Below, one piece after another: positions 1 through 7,434 of a DNA stretch of 18,800 nt. The DNA comes from Lentisphaeria bacterium (GTDB lineage: Bacteria; Verrucomicrobiota; Lentisphaeria; Oligosphaerales; JAFGRS01): the NCBI GenBank assembly GCA_016935045.1, contig JAFGRS010000270.1, positions 1-18,800 of the forward strand, given 5' to 3'. The first letter of the stretch is position 1, and every line of letters starts with the position of its first letter. A program made the translations under genes and the position numbers. Below the pieces are notes generated by a model that saw only the letters and a program-made list of their open reading frames with translations, was not told the origin of the DNA and did no database searches.

Positions 1-29
1 CGGGGAGGGAAAAGGGGGGGGCGAGGCAA

Positions 30-89
30 CGCCTTCCTCCCGTCCCGAATCGGCGCTCCACTGCCGCAAGGGCAGTGGCGGCGGGGACC
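30..89 (-). repeat. Dispersed intergenic element, copy 1
   Basis: This is one of four related GC-rich copies in the window. Read on the minus strand it starts GGTCCCCGCCGCCACTG, continues through GCGGCAGTGGAGCGCCGAT and ends in a GGGA-GGGAGGAAG stretch. It holds an 8-base-pair hairpin (arms 58-65 and 71-78, loop 66-70). It lies about 33 bases past the purF stop codon, in the direction of purF transcription, so it would be in the purF mRNA 3' end. There is no T-run, so it is not a standard intrinsic terminator. The role is unknown; a 3'-end stabiliser or a REP-like element are possibilities. Confidence 0.65.
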
Positions 90-121
90 GTTTTCCGGAC
101 ACGGGGCTGGAGGGAAGGATC

Positions 122-1546
122 TCACAGGGGCCGTTCATCCAGTTGGTCGGGCAGCACGGGGTAGTCGCCGTCGAAACAGGCGCAGCAGAAGTCTTCGGCC
201 CGGCGGGCGCGGACGCAGGAGAGCATGCCGTTGCGGGAGAGGTAGGCCAGGCTGTCGAGCCTCAGGGAACGGGCCGCGTCCGCGGCGGGCACCTTGTTGG
301 CGAACAGTGCTTCGCGCTGGGGGAAGTCGATGCCGAAGTAGCAGCCGAAGCGATGCGGCGGGCAACTGACGCGCATGTGGACTTCCCTGGCGCCCGCTTC
401 GCGCAGGGTGTGCACGCGGGAGCGGCTGGTGTTGCCGCGCACGATGGAGTCGTCCACCAGGCAGATGCGTTTGCCGCACAGGGCTTCGGGGATGGGGTGC
501 AGCTTGTTGGTGGCGAGTTTGCAGCGCGTGGTGGTGAGGGCCGGGTCGATGAAGGTGCGGCCGATGTAGTGATTGCGGCTGAGGGCCATGTCCAGCGGGA
601 TTCCGGACTCTTCCGCGAAGCCGAGGGCGGCGTACATGCCGCTGTCGGGCACGGGCACGATGACATCGGCGTCGACGGGGGCTTCCCGGGCCAGCCGGCG
701 TCCCATTTCCCGGCGGACCTCGTAGACGCTGTCACCGAAGACGTAGCTTCCGGGACGGGCGAAGTAGACATGCTCGAAGATGCAGTGGGCCCGGCGGGTG
801 CACTCGGCGAAGCGGCGGGATTCGAGACGGTTGCTGGAGTCCCACACGATCATTTCGCCGGGCTCGACTTCGCGCATGGTGCTGGCGCCCGTGACCCCGA
901 AGGCGATGGTTTCGCTGGCGACGATGTAGGCCCCGTCGTTGAAATCGCCGATGGCGAGGGGGCGGAAGCCGAAGGGGTCCCTTGCCGCGACCATGGCGTC
1001 CGCGGTCATGGCCAGCAGGGAGAAGGCGCCGCGGAGTTGCCGCAGGGCATCCTCGAAGGCATCCCAGATGCGTCCCCTGCAGCGGGTCATCAGGGCGCGG
1101 GCCATGAGATGGAGGATGATCTCCGTGTCGGTGGTGGTCTGGAAGATCGCGCCCTGGGCATGGAGTTCCCGGCGCAGGCTGCGCGCGTTGCAGATGGTGC
1201 CGTTGTGGGCAATGCCGATGGTGATTCCGGCCATATCCACCAGCAGGGGCTGGGCATTGGCGGCGATGGAATCGCCGGCGGTGCCGTAGCGCACATGGCT
1301 GATGCCGCGCTGGATGGCCCCACCCTCCCCGAGCCAGGACGTGGGCAGCGTGGCGAACACCTGCTCCACCAGCCCGGGCCCACGGTGCAGCCGGCAGGCG
1401 CCGTCCATGCTGACCATGACACCGGCGGCTTCCTGGCCGCGGTGCTGCTGGGCCTGGAGACCGTCGTGCAGACGTTCCAGGAGGCCTTCGCCCCCCGTCA
1501 CGCCGCAGAGGCCGCAGTGTTCGCGTGGTTTGCGGTCGTTGTCCAT
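122..1546 (-). CDS. purF: Amidophosphoribosyltransferase (glutamine PRPP amidotransferase)
   Basis: Catalyses the first committed step of purine synthesis, making 5-phosphoribosylamine from PRPP and glutamine in the cytoplasm. The 474-residue product has the usual family length. Cys11, after a 10-residue propeptide, is the N-terminal nucleophile (CGLCGVTGG, then LQAQQHRGQEAAG). The Ntn amidotransferase domain shows VRYGTAG and HNGTI. The phosphoribosyltransferase domain carries the PRPP loop LVDDSIVRGNTS near residues 363-374. Cys255, Cys402, Cys454 and Cys457 match the four [4Fe-4S] ligands of the Bacillus-type enzyme. The frame is open to 1867, but the upstream part is arginine- and proline-rich and unlike the family. 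I chose the ATG at 1546, which gives the expected short propeptide; ATG 1576 is the alternative. It lies 256 bases downstream of pyrG on the same strand and may be cotranscribed. Confidence 0.95.
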   Translation of the reverse strand: MDNDRKPREHCGLCGVTGGEGLLERLHDGLQAQQHRGQEAAGVMVSMDGACRLHRGPGLVEQVFATLPTSWLGEGGAIQRGISHVRYGTAGDSIAANAQPLLVDMAGITIGIAHNGTICNARSLRRELHAQGAIFQTTTDTEIILHLMARALMTRCRGRIWDAFEDALRQLRGAFSLLAMTADAMVAARDPFGFRPLAIGDFNDGAYIVASETIAFGVTGASTMREVEPGEMIVWDSSNRLESRRFAECTRRAHCIFEHVYFARPGSYVFGDSVYEVRREMGRRLAREAPVDADVIVPVPDSGMYAALGFAEESGIPLDMALSRNHYIGRTFIDPALTTTRCKLATNKLHPIPEALCGKRICLVDDSIVRGNTSRSRVHTLREAGAREVHMRVSCPPHRFGCYFGIDFPQREALFANKVPAADAARSLRLDSLAYLSRNGMLSCVRARRAEDFCCACFDGDYPVLPDQLDERPL

Positions 1547-1681
1547 GGGCACCTGTCCATCCTCCGGCGCGTCCATCGGCAGCCCGGCCGGCTCTGCCTC
1601 GTGCCGGCGTTGTGGCACATGCCGCTGCCGCACCCCGCCTGGTTCTCGGATCGTGTCGAGGCGTTCCGTTGGCCTCCGTCC

Positions 1682-1708
1682 GTGCCCGCGAGGCCGCGGG
1701 CGGTCCAG
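1682..1708 (-). repeat. GC hairpin repeat between pyrG and purF
   Basis: A perfect palindromic arm pair, GCCCGC (1684-1689) and GCGGGC (1696-1701), flanks a six-base loop. On the minus strand the loop reads GGCCTC. The whole 27-base stretch differs at one base from 10993-11019, far away in the window, so it is a dispersed repeat and not a chance palindrome. It lies in the non-coding gap between the pyrG stop and the purF start. Confidence 0.7.
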
Positions 1709-1802
1709 TCTCCTGGGCCCCGGTGCGCACACGTCAGGGGGGGCCCGCCGGGCGGCGGATTGGCCCCGCGGCCGTCGGGCACGCCGCCGGGCCCCTTGCG
1801 GT

Positions 1803-3503
1803 TCACGTCCGGGTCCCCGTGCCGGTTCGCCGCGGGGCGGACCGCGGGGCCCGGACCTGCCCGCCATCCCCGTCCGGAGCGGAGGCGAGGAGTCCCCCCG
1901 AGGCAGCGACGAAATCCCGGAACAGGGGGTGGGCTTTCAGGGGGCGCGAGCGGAATTCCGGGTGGAACTGGCAGGCAACGAACCAGGGGTGGTTTCGCAG
2001 CTCGACCATTTCGACCAGGGCGCCGTCCGGGGAGGTACCCGAGAAGATCATCCCGGCCTCTTCGAAGCGGCTTCTGTAGTCCGTATTGACCTCGTAGCGG
2101 TGCCGGTGTCGTTCGGCGATGTGGCGGCCTGCGTAGGCCGCGGCGGCCCGGGTATTCTCCCGCAGGTCACAGGGCCAGGCGCCGAGGCGCATGGTGCCCC
2201 CCAGGTTGCGTACGGCCTTCTGTTCCTCCATCAGGTGGATGACGTGGGCAGGCCCCTCGGGATCGAACTCCTGGCTGTTCGCCCCGGCGATGCCGCAGAC
2301 GTTGCGGGCAAACTCGATCACCGCGCACTGCATCCCCAGGCAGATGCCGAGAAACGGGATGGTGCGTTCCCGGGCATGGGTCGCCGCCAGGATCTTGCCC
2401 TCGATGCCCCGGACGCCGAACCCCCCCGGAACGAGAATGCCGTCCACCCCCGCCAACACGGCGTCGGCCCCCTTCGCCTCGATTTCCGTTGCCTCGACCG
2501 GGCGAACCGTCAGCTCCAGGTCGTTGGCGATGGCGCCGTGGTCCAGGGCCTCGTAGATGCTCTTGTAGGCATCCCGCAGCCCGGTGTACTTGCCCACCAC
2601 GGCGATCTCGCAGTGCCGGGCCTTGGGGGCCACGACGCGGTCGACGAAGGCGACCCAGTCATCGAGCTGCAGGTCGCGCACGTGCAGGTCGAGGAGTTCG
2701 AGGAGATAGGTGTCGAGTTCCTGCCGCGCCAGCTCGATGGGGACTTCGTAGATCGTCCTGGCAACATCGATCTCCTGGATGACCAGTTCCCGGCTGACGT
2801 TGCAGAACAGCGACAGCTTGCGCAGGTGCTCTTCCTCGAGGGGACGCTCGCAACGGCAGATCAGAATGTCCGGGATGATCCCGATCTCCCGCAGAATGCC
2901 CACGGACTGCTGCGAGGGCTTCGTCTTCATCTCCTGCGCGGCACGGATGTAGGGCACCAGGGTCAGGTGGATGAAAAGGCCATTCCTGGAACCGATCTCC
3001 TGGCGGTACTGACGGATGGCTTCCAGAAAGGGCAGCGACTCGATGTCACCCACCGTGCCGCCGATCTCCGTGATCGCGATGTCCACCTCCGGCCCGTCCA
3101 GCACCCGGATGGCGTTCTTGATCTCGTCGGTGATGTGGGGAATCACCTGCACCGTCTTCCCGAGGTAGTCCCCGCGCCGCTCACGCTCGATCACGGTCTG
3201 GTAGATGCGTCCCGTGGTGTAGTTGCTCTCGCGCCTGCAGCTGACATCCGCAAAGCGCTCGTAGTGGCCGAGATCCAGGTCCGTCTCCGCGCCATCGTCG
3301 GTGACGAAGACCTCGCCGTGCTCGTAGGGAGACATGGTCCCCGGATCCACGTTCACGTAGGGGTCCAGCTTCTGGATCTGCACCCGATACCCACGGCGCT
3401 TGAGCAGCAACGCGATGGAGGCCGCCGTGATCCCCTTGCCCAGGGAACTCACCACCCCCCCCGTGATGAACAGGTGCTTGGTTACGTGCTCGCACTTCTT
3501 CAT
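1803..3503 (-). CDS. pyrG: CTP synthase
   Basis: Converts UTP to CTP using ATP and glutamine. The 566-residue product has an N-terminal amidoligase domain (residues 1 to about 270) with the P-loop GGVVSSLGKGITAAS, DPYVNVDPGTMSPYEHGEV and EIGGTVGDIES. A class I glutamine amidotransferase domain follows (about 297-535), with GGFGVRG, the nucleophile Cys388 in FLGICLGMQ, and His514/Glu516 in CQFHPEF. The normal family end is near residue 535. The remaining roughly 30 residues, rich in Gly, Arg, Pro and Thr, are a C-terminal extension without obvious function. The ATG at 3503 gives the family N-terminus (MKK...TKHLFITGG). The frame is open 84 bases further upstream, but that part is low-complexity. 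It is the first gene of a likely pyrG-purF transcription unit. Confidence 0.96.
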   Translation of the reverse strand: MKKCEHVTKHLFITGGVVSSLGKGITAASIALLLKRRGYRVQIQKLDPYVNVDPGTMSPYEHGEVFVTDDGAETDLDLGHYERFADVSCRRESNYTTGRIYQTVIERERRGDYLGKTVQVIPHITDEIKNAIRVLDGPEVDIAITEIGGTVGDIESLPFLEAIRQYRQEIGSRNGLFIHLTLVPYIRAAQEMKTKPSQQSVGILREIGIIPDILICRCERPLEEEHLRKLSLFCNVSRELVIQEIDVARTIYEVPIELARQELDTYLLELLDLHVRDLQLDDWVAFVDRVVAPKARHCEIAVVGKYTGLRDAYKSIYEALDHGAIANDLELTVRPVEATEIEAKGADAVLAGVDGILVPGGFGVRGIEGKILAATHARERTIPFLGICLGMQCAVIEFARNVCGIAGANSQEFDPEGPAHVIHLMEEQKAVRNLGGTMRLGAWPCDLRENTRAAAAYAGRHIAERHRHRYEVNTDYRSRFEEAGMIFSGTSPDGALVEMVELRNHPWFVACQFHPEFRSRPLKAHPLFRDFVAASGGLLASAPDGDGGQVRAPRSAPRRTGTGTRT

Positions 3504-3910
3504 GGATCCGCCCTGCCCGCTTCGCACCGCTGCATGGCACACGCCCGCAGCCGACCCGCCCGCACCCGCCCCCCCCCTCCGCCACAACCGCCGCCCCGGG
3601 CATGCCCAACATACCGCAACAGGGGCAAACCCGCCCGATGCTCAGAAATGCATGGGAAACCTATTAGCACGCAGAATGCCAATGACCACCGAGAAGGATC
3701 ATACTCTTTTTGCCGCCAGTGGTTTATATACCCTGTTCCCGTCCCCTCGTCCGTTCTTCTTCATCACGTTTTTGTTCCGTTTCACGAGCGATGGCGCACG
3801 ACAACGTGGCGCACGCCGCGATCTCGGCACAAAAACGTAGCCCTGCGGCCGGGCGGGAGATCCGTGTTTGGAGCGCGGGCTGGGTGTATAGTATAGGGTA
3901 TGGCGTGTAG
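3504..3910. other. Gene-free region upstream of pyrG and the STN gene
   Basis: No convincing gene in either strand. It separates two divergently transcribed genes, so promoters for both should be here. From about 3640 to 3900 the DNA is visibly richer in A and T than the surrounding genes, for example TTTATATA near 3723. I could not find a convincing pair of -35 and -10 boxes for pyrG. No tRNA or riboswitch fold was recognised. Confidence 0.6.
3868..3897 (+). promoter_or_regulatory. Weak promoter-like sequence upstream of the STN gene
   Basis: TTGGAG (3868-3873) and TATAGG (3892-3897) are 18 bases apart. An overlapping TATAGT starts at 3887. The match to a sigma-70 promoter is poor at -35 and fair at -10. 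It is the only AT-rich hexamer cluster directly upstream of the 4093 gene, and it would put the large inverted repeat 3911-4028 into the 5' leader of the mRNA. Confidence 0.25.
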
Positions 3911-4028
3911 CGGCGGCGCGGGTCCCCGCCGCCACTGTCCCTGCGGCAGGGGAGCGACGATCCGGGAGAAGGGGGAAGAGCGGCGGCGCGCCCCCCCTCT
4001 TCCCCCTCGTCGGCGCTCCACCGGGACC
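3911..4028 (+). repeat. Dispersed intergenic element, copy 2, within a long inverted repeat
   Basis: The plus strand reads GGGTCCCCGCCGCCACTG, then GTCCCTGCGGCAG, then GATCCGGGAGAAGGGGGAAG, matching the other copies. A partial copy in the opposite orientation follows, so the two form a nested palindrome. AGGGGGAAGAG (3970-3980) pairs perfectly with 3997-4007, GGAGCG (3951-3956) with CGCTCC (4014-4019), and GGTCCC (3921-3926) with GGGACC (4023-4028). The central loop contains GGCGCGCC, itself a palindrome. It precedes the STN gene and is the only copy in this window that lies 5' of a gene and not 3'. Confidence 0.65.
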
Positions 4029-4092
4029 GGCCCGGCGGCGGCGTCACGGGCGTTGCTGCCGATCTCGAAACGCGCTGCTGGAGAACGGAAGC

Positions 4093-4578
4093 ATGCACCG
4101 ACAGGGTCGGATTGTCTTCCTGGGCTGCATCGGGATGTGCGGCGTCGTCTGCTGTGCGCCCCTCGAGCAACGGGCCCGGGCGATCGTGATTCCCGTGATC
4201 GAGATGGAGGATGCCTCCCCGCGGGAGATCCTCGAGTACATCCGCCTGCAGGCCAGGGAACGGGACCCCGAGGGACTGGGCATCAACATGCTGTTCCGTT
4301 TCAGTCCGGCAGGACGGCGGATCTACGAGGAGAGCACCTTCACGCTGCAGCTGCGCAACGTGCCGTTTTCCGAGGTCGTACACTACCTCCACCTCCTCAC
4401 CGGCCTGAAGTACCGCTACGACCCCTACGCTCTGATCCTCTTCGACACGGCCGGCGCCGGGGAGAAGATGGACACCCGGGTGTACAACATCAACGCCGGA
4501 GTCCTGCACACCCGGCGCACCCGCGCCCGGCCGGAGAAGATCGACGGGCTCGAGGACGACGACGGGGACGGCGACTGA
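4093..4578 (+). CDS. Small exported protein with a secretin/TonB short N-terminal (STN-like) domain
   Basis: The 161-residue product starts with a signal peptide (residues 1 to about 22-30, hydrophobic core IVFLGCIGMCGVVCC). The body, about 31-118, resembles the STN/N0-type domain found before secretin channels. Its diagnostic pieces are IPVIEMEDASPREILEYI at 33-50 and LQLRNVPFSEVVHYLHLLTG at 85-104, followed by YRYDPYALILF. MDTRVYNINAGVL at 126-138 looks like the linker that normally leads into more domains, but here the protein soon ends in an acidic tail (EDDDGDGD). There is no secretin domain, so it would be a periplasmic or envelope partner and not a channel. The start is supported by GGAG nine bases upstream of the ATG. 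The function is inferred from domain resemblance only. Confidence 0.75.
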   Translation: MHRQGRIVFLGCIGMCGVVCCAPLEQRARAIVIPVIEMEDASPREILEYIRLQARERDPEGLGINMLFRFSPAGRRIYEESTFTLQLRNVPFSEVVHYLHLLTGLKYRYDPYALILFDTAGAGEKMDTRVYNINAGVLHTRRTRARPEKIDGLEDDDGDGD

Positions 4579-4682
4579 CCGGCCCTCGAGCCGGGAGCAC
4601 AGCGCCTGTTGTGCGGGCAGGGCGGATTCACTCAGCGTCCCATCATCGTCTGCACGCCCCGGAGTGTGCCCGCAGGGGGAAT

Positions 4683-4765
4683 CGGCTCAGCAGGAGCTTC
4701 GCCCTCCATTCCGAACCGAGTACGCGCCGCCCCATCCCCTGGAGGGCGAAGCTCCTGCTGAGCCG
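4683..4765. repeat. 26-base perfect inverted repeat with 31-base spacer
   Basis: Arm 4683-4708 begins CGGCTCAGCAGGAGCTTCGC. Its exact reverse complement is at 4740-4765. The spacer is 4709-4739. Each arm also has a small internal palindrome (GGAG with CTCC around CTTCGCC). There is no open reading frame inside and no T-run after it. It could form a cruciform or a long mRNA hairpin downstream of the STN gene, or be a non-autonomous mobile or REP-like unit. Confidence 0.9.
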
Positions 4766-4924
4766 GTTCTCGGATTGGACTGAGGCGTTACGGCATTACG
4801 CGGTCCCGCGGGTGAAGACTGCCTTTCCCGCGCTATATTGTTCGATTCGGCCCGGCCGCTCGCGGCGGTGGCCGCCCTGCCGATAGGCAAGGGGCAACAC
4901 ACTCAACGTCCCGGAATAGCCTGA

Positions 4925-4979
4925 GCGCCCGCGTCCCTGCGGGCGCACTTCCGGCAGTGCCCGCGTCCCTGCGGGCGCA
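4925..4979 (+). repeat. Two tandem GC hairpins upstream of typA
   Basis: A 21-base sequence containing GCCCGCGTCCCTGCGGGC occurs identically at 4927-4947 and 4959-4979, a 32-base period. Each forms a hairpin with the loop GTCCCT. The first has an 8-base-pair stem (4925-4932 with 4939-4946), the second six pairs plus a G-T pair. The loop and stem style resemble the hairpins at 1682, 10993 and 12100. Confidence 0.85.
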
Positions 4980-5064
4980 GTCCGTGAGGTGCGGACGATT
5001 CTGAGACGGTTGGCAGGCCCAACATGCAGGCCGGGGCGGGGTTTCCTCGTTCCGGCCTGTTGCC

Positions 5065-6867
5065 ATGGACACTTTGCGCGGTATGCAGCAGGACAAGCTC
5101 AGAAACGTTGCCATCATTGCCCACGTGGACCACGGCAAGACGACGCTGGTGGACCAGTTCTTCCGCCAGAGCGGCATGTTCCGGGACAACCAGCAGGTCG
5201 CCGAGCGGATGATGGACTCGATGGACCTGGAGCGGGAGCGGGGCATCACCATTGCCTCGAAGAACGGCGCCTTCCACTACCGCGACTACCGCATCAACAT
5301 CATCGACACCCCGGGTCATGCGGACTTCGGCGGGCAGGTCGAGCGGGTGTTGAAGATGGCCGACGGGGCGCTGTTGCTGGTGGATGCGCAGGAGGGTCCC
5401 ATGCCGCAGACGTATTTTGTGCTCAAGAAGGCCCTTTCGCTGCACCTGACGGTGATCGTGGTGATCAACAAGATCGACAAGCCGGCGGCCCGTCCGCACT
5501 GGGCGGTGGATCAGGTGTTCGATCTGTTTGTCAAGCTGGGGGCGCCGGACCATCTGCTCGACTTCCCGGTGGTGTATGCCTGTTCGCGCGACGGGTACGC
5601 CATGGACGAGTTGGACGGGGAGCGCCGGGACCTGACGCCGTTGTGCGAGAAGATCGTGAATTACATTCCCGCGCCGACCGGCTTTGCGGATGCTCCCTTG
5701 CAGATGTTGGTCAGCAGCATCGATTATTCTCCCTATCTGGGGCGGTTGGGGATTGGCAAGATCAGTGGGGGCACGCTGAACGTGAATCGGGAGATCGCGG
5801 TGGTCCTTCGGGACGGGAGCATCCGTCCGGCGCGGATCACGCAAGTCTTCCGTTTCGACGGCACGCAGCGGGAGGCGGTGGACGTGGCCGGGACCGGCGA
5901 GATCGTGGCGGTGGCGGGCATGGACGAGGTGACGGTGGGCTGCACCTACACCGACCCGGATGCCCCGCGGCCCCTGCCGCCGATGGACATCGACCCTCCC
6001 ACCATCAGCATGAACCTGATCCCCAACGACTCTCCCTTTGCCGGCCGGGAGGGGACCTACGTGACCAGCCGCCACCTGGCCGAAAGACTCCGGCGGGAGA
6101 CCATGAGCGACGTGGCGCTGCACCTCGAAGCGCTGGGCGACGGCAGCGGCTTCCGCGTCAGCGGGCGGGGTGAGTTGCATCTCTCCATCCTGATCGAGCG
6201 CCTGCGCCGGGAGGGCTACGAGTTCCAGGTGACGCGTCCGCAGGTGATTTTCCGGTACGAGGGCGGCGTCCGTCTGGAACCCTACGAGGAGCTTACCGTG
6301 GATGCCGCCGAGGAGCACATGGGATCGGTGATCGAGAAACTGGGGATCCGCCGGGGCCTGATGGTGGGGATGGAAACGGCCAACGGAATGGCCCGCCTGA
6401 TCTACCGGATTCCGACCCGGGGCCTGCTCGGTTTCCGCAGCGAGTTTCTGACCGAGACCAAGGGCATGGGGGTGATGAACTACGTGTTTGCGGAGTACGG
6501 CCCGTATGCCGGGGATTTCCGCCATCGTTCGCGGGGGGTCCTGGTGTCGATGGCCGACGGCATGACGGTGGCCTATGCCCTGTTCAACCTGCAGGACCGG
6601 GGCCGGCTGTTCTGTGGTCCGGGGATGCCGGTGTACCGGGGGCAGATCGTAGGCGAACACTGCCGCGAGAACGACCTCAGCGTCAACCCCACGAGGGGCA
6701 AGAAACTGACCAATGTCCGGGCGGCGGGATCGGACGAGAACGTGATCCTGTCTCCGCCTGTCGAGATGAGCCTCGAAGACTATATTGCCTACATTAACGA
6801 CGACGAACTCGTCGAGGTGACGCCCAAAGCCCTGCGCCTGCGCAAGCGCGCGGCGCGCAACGGCTGA
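5065..6867 (+). CDS. typA: Ribosome-associated translational GTPase TypA/BipA
   Basis: A translation-factor-family GTPase of 600 residues, the normal TypA length, that binds the 70S ribosome and helps in stress responses and 50S assembly. The G domain shows G1 AHVDHGKT (19-26), G2 ERGITI with a preceding DLE (54-63), G3 DTPGHADF (81-88) and G4 NKID (135-138). After it come the EF-G-like beta-barrel domain II (about 206-300) and domains III/V, with GRGELHLSILIE and TRGLLGFRSEFLTETKG as typical TypA signatures. The C-terminal part unique to TypA has GKKLTNVRAAGSDE. No clear ribosome binding site precedes the ATG at 5065 or the in-frame ATG at 5083, so the start is uncertain by six codons. It is the first of three closely spaced plus-strand genes. 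Confidence 0.96.
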   Translation: MDTLRGMQQDKLRNVAIIAHVDHGKTTLVDQFFRQSGMFRDNQQVAERMMDSMDLERERGITIASKNGAFHYRDYRINIIDTPGHADFGGQVERVLKMADGALLLVDAQEGPMPQTYFVLKKALSLHLTVIVVINKIDKPAARPHWAVDQVFDLFVKLGAPDHLLDFPVVYACSRDGYAMDELDGERRDLTPLCEKIVNYIPAPTGFADAPLQMLVSSIDYSPYLGRLGIGKISGGTLNVNREIAVVLRDGSIRPARITQVFRFDGTQREAVDVAGTGEIVAVAGMDEVTVGCTYTDPDAPRPLPPMDIDPPTISMNLIPNDSPFAGREGTYVTSRHLAERLRRETMSDVALHLEALGDGSGFRVSGRGELHLSILIERLRREGYEFQVTRPQVIFRYEGGVRLEPYEELTVDAAEEHMGSVIEKLGIRRGLMVGMETANGMARLIYRIPTRGLLGFRSEFLTETKGMGVMNYVFAEYGPYAGDFRHRSRGVLVSMADGMTVAYALFNLQDRGRLFCGPGMPVYRGQIVGEHCRENDLSVNPTRGKKLTNVRAAGSDENVILSPPVEMSLEDYIAYINDDELVEVTPKALRLRKRAARNG

Positions 6868-6992
6868 CCCGGGCGTCGCGGAGCGTGGCACGGTCCTGCG
6901 TTGGGCGGCAGGGGTCTGCCTGCCTGGCGCAGCTCCCCGCGAAGCCTCGAATGGGCCTGGCCGTGCACCCGGTCGGAGAGGAGACAGGTCTG

Positions 6993-7430
6993 ATGCGCAC
7001 GGCCCGCGAAGGCGAGAGCGTTCTCCTGCATTGGTTCTGCCGTCGGGACGACGGGACCCCGCTGGAGACCACGCTGCAGGGCCCTCCCACGGAGATGGTT
7101 CTGGGGGAGGGGCTGTTGCCGGCGGCGGTTGAGGGGATGGTTGTGGGGATGAGCCCCGGGGAGACGCGGCGGATCCGTGTCGAGCCTGAGGCTGCCTTCG
7201 GGCCGTACCGCGAGGAACGGGTGCTGCGGGTGGCACGGGACCGTCTCACGGCCACCGCGGAGCCGCAGCCCGGCATGTTGGTGGAGCTGAGGGATCCGGG
7301 ACCGGGGGGCATGAGGCAGGGAATGGTGATCGAACTTCTCGGAGACGAGAACGTCCTCATCGACGGCAACCATCCCCTCGCGGGCGAGGTGCTGCAGTAC
7401 GAGGTCACCCTGGTCGGCTTCCCCTCATGA
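6993..7430 (+). CDS. SlyD-like FKBP-type peptidyl-prolyl isomerase
   Basis: A 145-residue folding helper of the SlyD type, predicted cytoplasmic since there is no signal peptide. The FKBP half-domains are residues about 1-66 (MVLGEGLLPAAVEGMVVGM, then GETRRI) and about 115-145. Between them is the insert-in-flap region, about 67-112. The end IDGNHPLAGEVLQYEVTLVG is the strong SlyD signature (compare DGNHPLAG in the family). The His/Cys-rich metal-binding tail of E. coli SlyD is absent. The start at ATG 6993 is supported by AGGAG nine bases upstream; the frame is open further, to 6885, without family resemblance. It follows typA by 125 bases and is four bases from the next start, which suggests one operon. 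Confidence 0.9.
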   Translation: MRTAREGESVLLHWFCRRDDGTPLETTLQGPPTEMVLGEGLLPAAVEGMVVGMSPGETRRIRVEPEAAFGPYREERVLRVARDRLTATAEPQPGMLVELRDPGPGGMRQGMVIELLGDENVLIDGNHPLAGEVLQYEVTLVGFPS

Positions 7431-7434
7431 GGAT

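Larger units (their letters stand above)
4579..5064. other. Repeat-rich gap between the STN gene and typA
   Basis: No gene is recognisable in these 486 bases. The stretch holds a 26-base perfect inverted repeat (4683-4765) and two identical 21-base hairpins (4927-4947 and 4959-4979). TATATT at 4843-4848 is -10-like but lacks a good -35 partner, so I do not call a typA promoter. No strong ribosome binding site precedes typA. Confidence 0.6.

Noticed and set aside
1547..1867. 107-residue N-terminal extension of PurF
   Set aside because: PurF needs its catalytic Cys exposed by removal of a short propeptide. The extension is low-complexity and contains no family sequence.
3699..3730. Minus-strand pyrG promoter (TATGAT at 3699-3704 or TATATA at 3725-3730)
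   Set aside because: No acceptable -35 hexamer at 16 to 18 bases from either box.
1302..3896. Very long open frame on the plus strand, antisense to pyrG and the start of purF
   Set aside because: Its translation has no family resemblance and is compositionally odd, whereas the opposite strand encodes clear CTP synthase. Long antisense frames are common in high-GC DNA because stop codons are rare.
4903..7236. 777-codon minus-strand frame antisense to typA and the FKBP gene
   Set aside because: Rich in His, Pro and Arg, the typical antisense image of a high-GC gene. The plus strand has all GTPase motifs.
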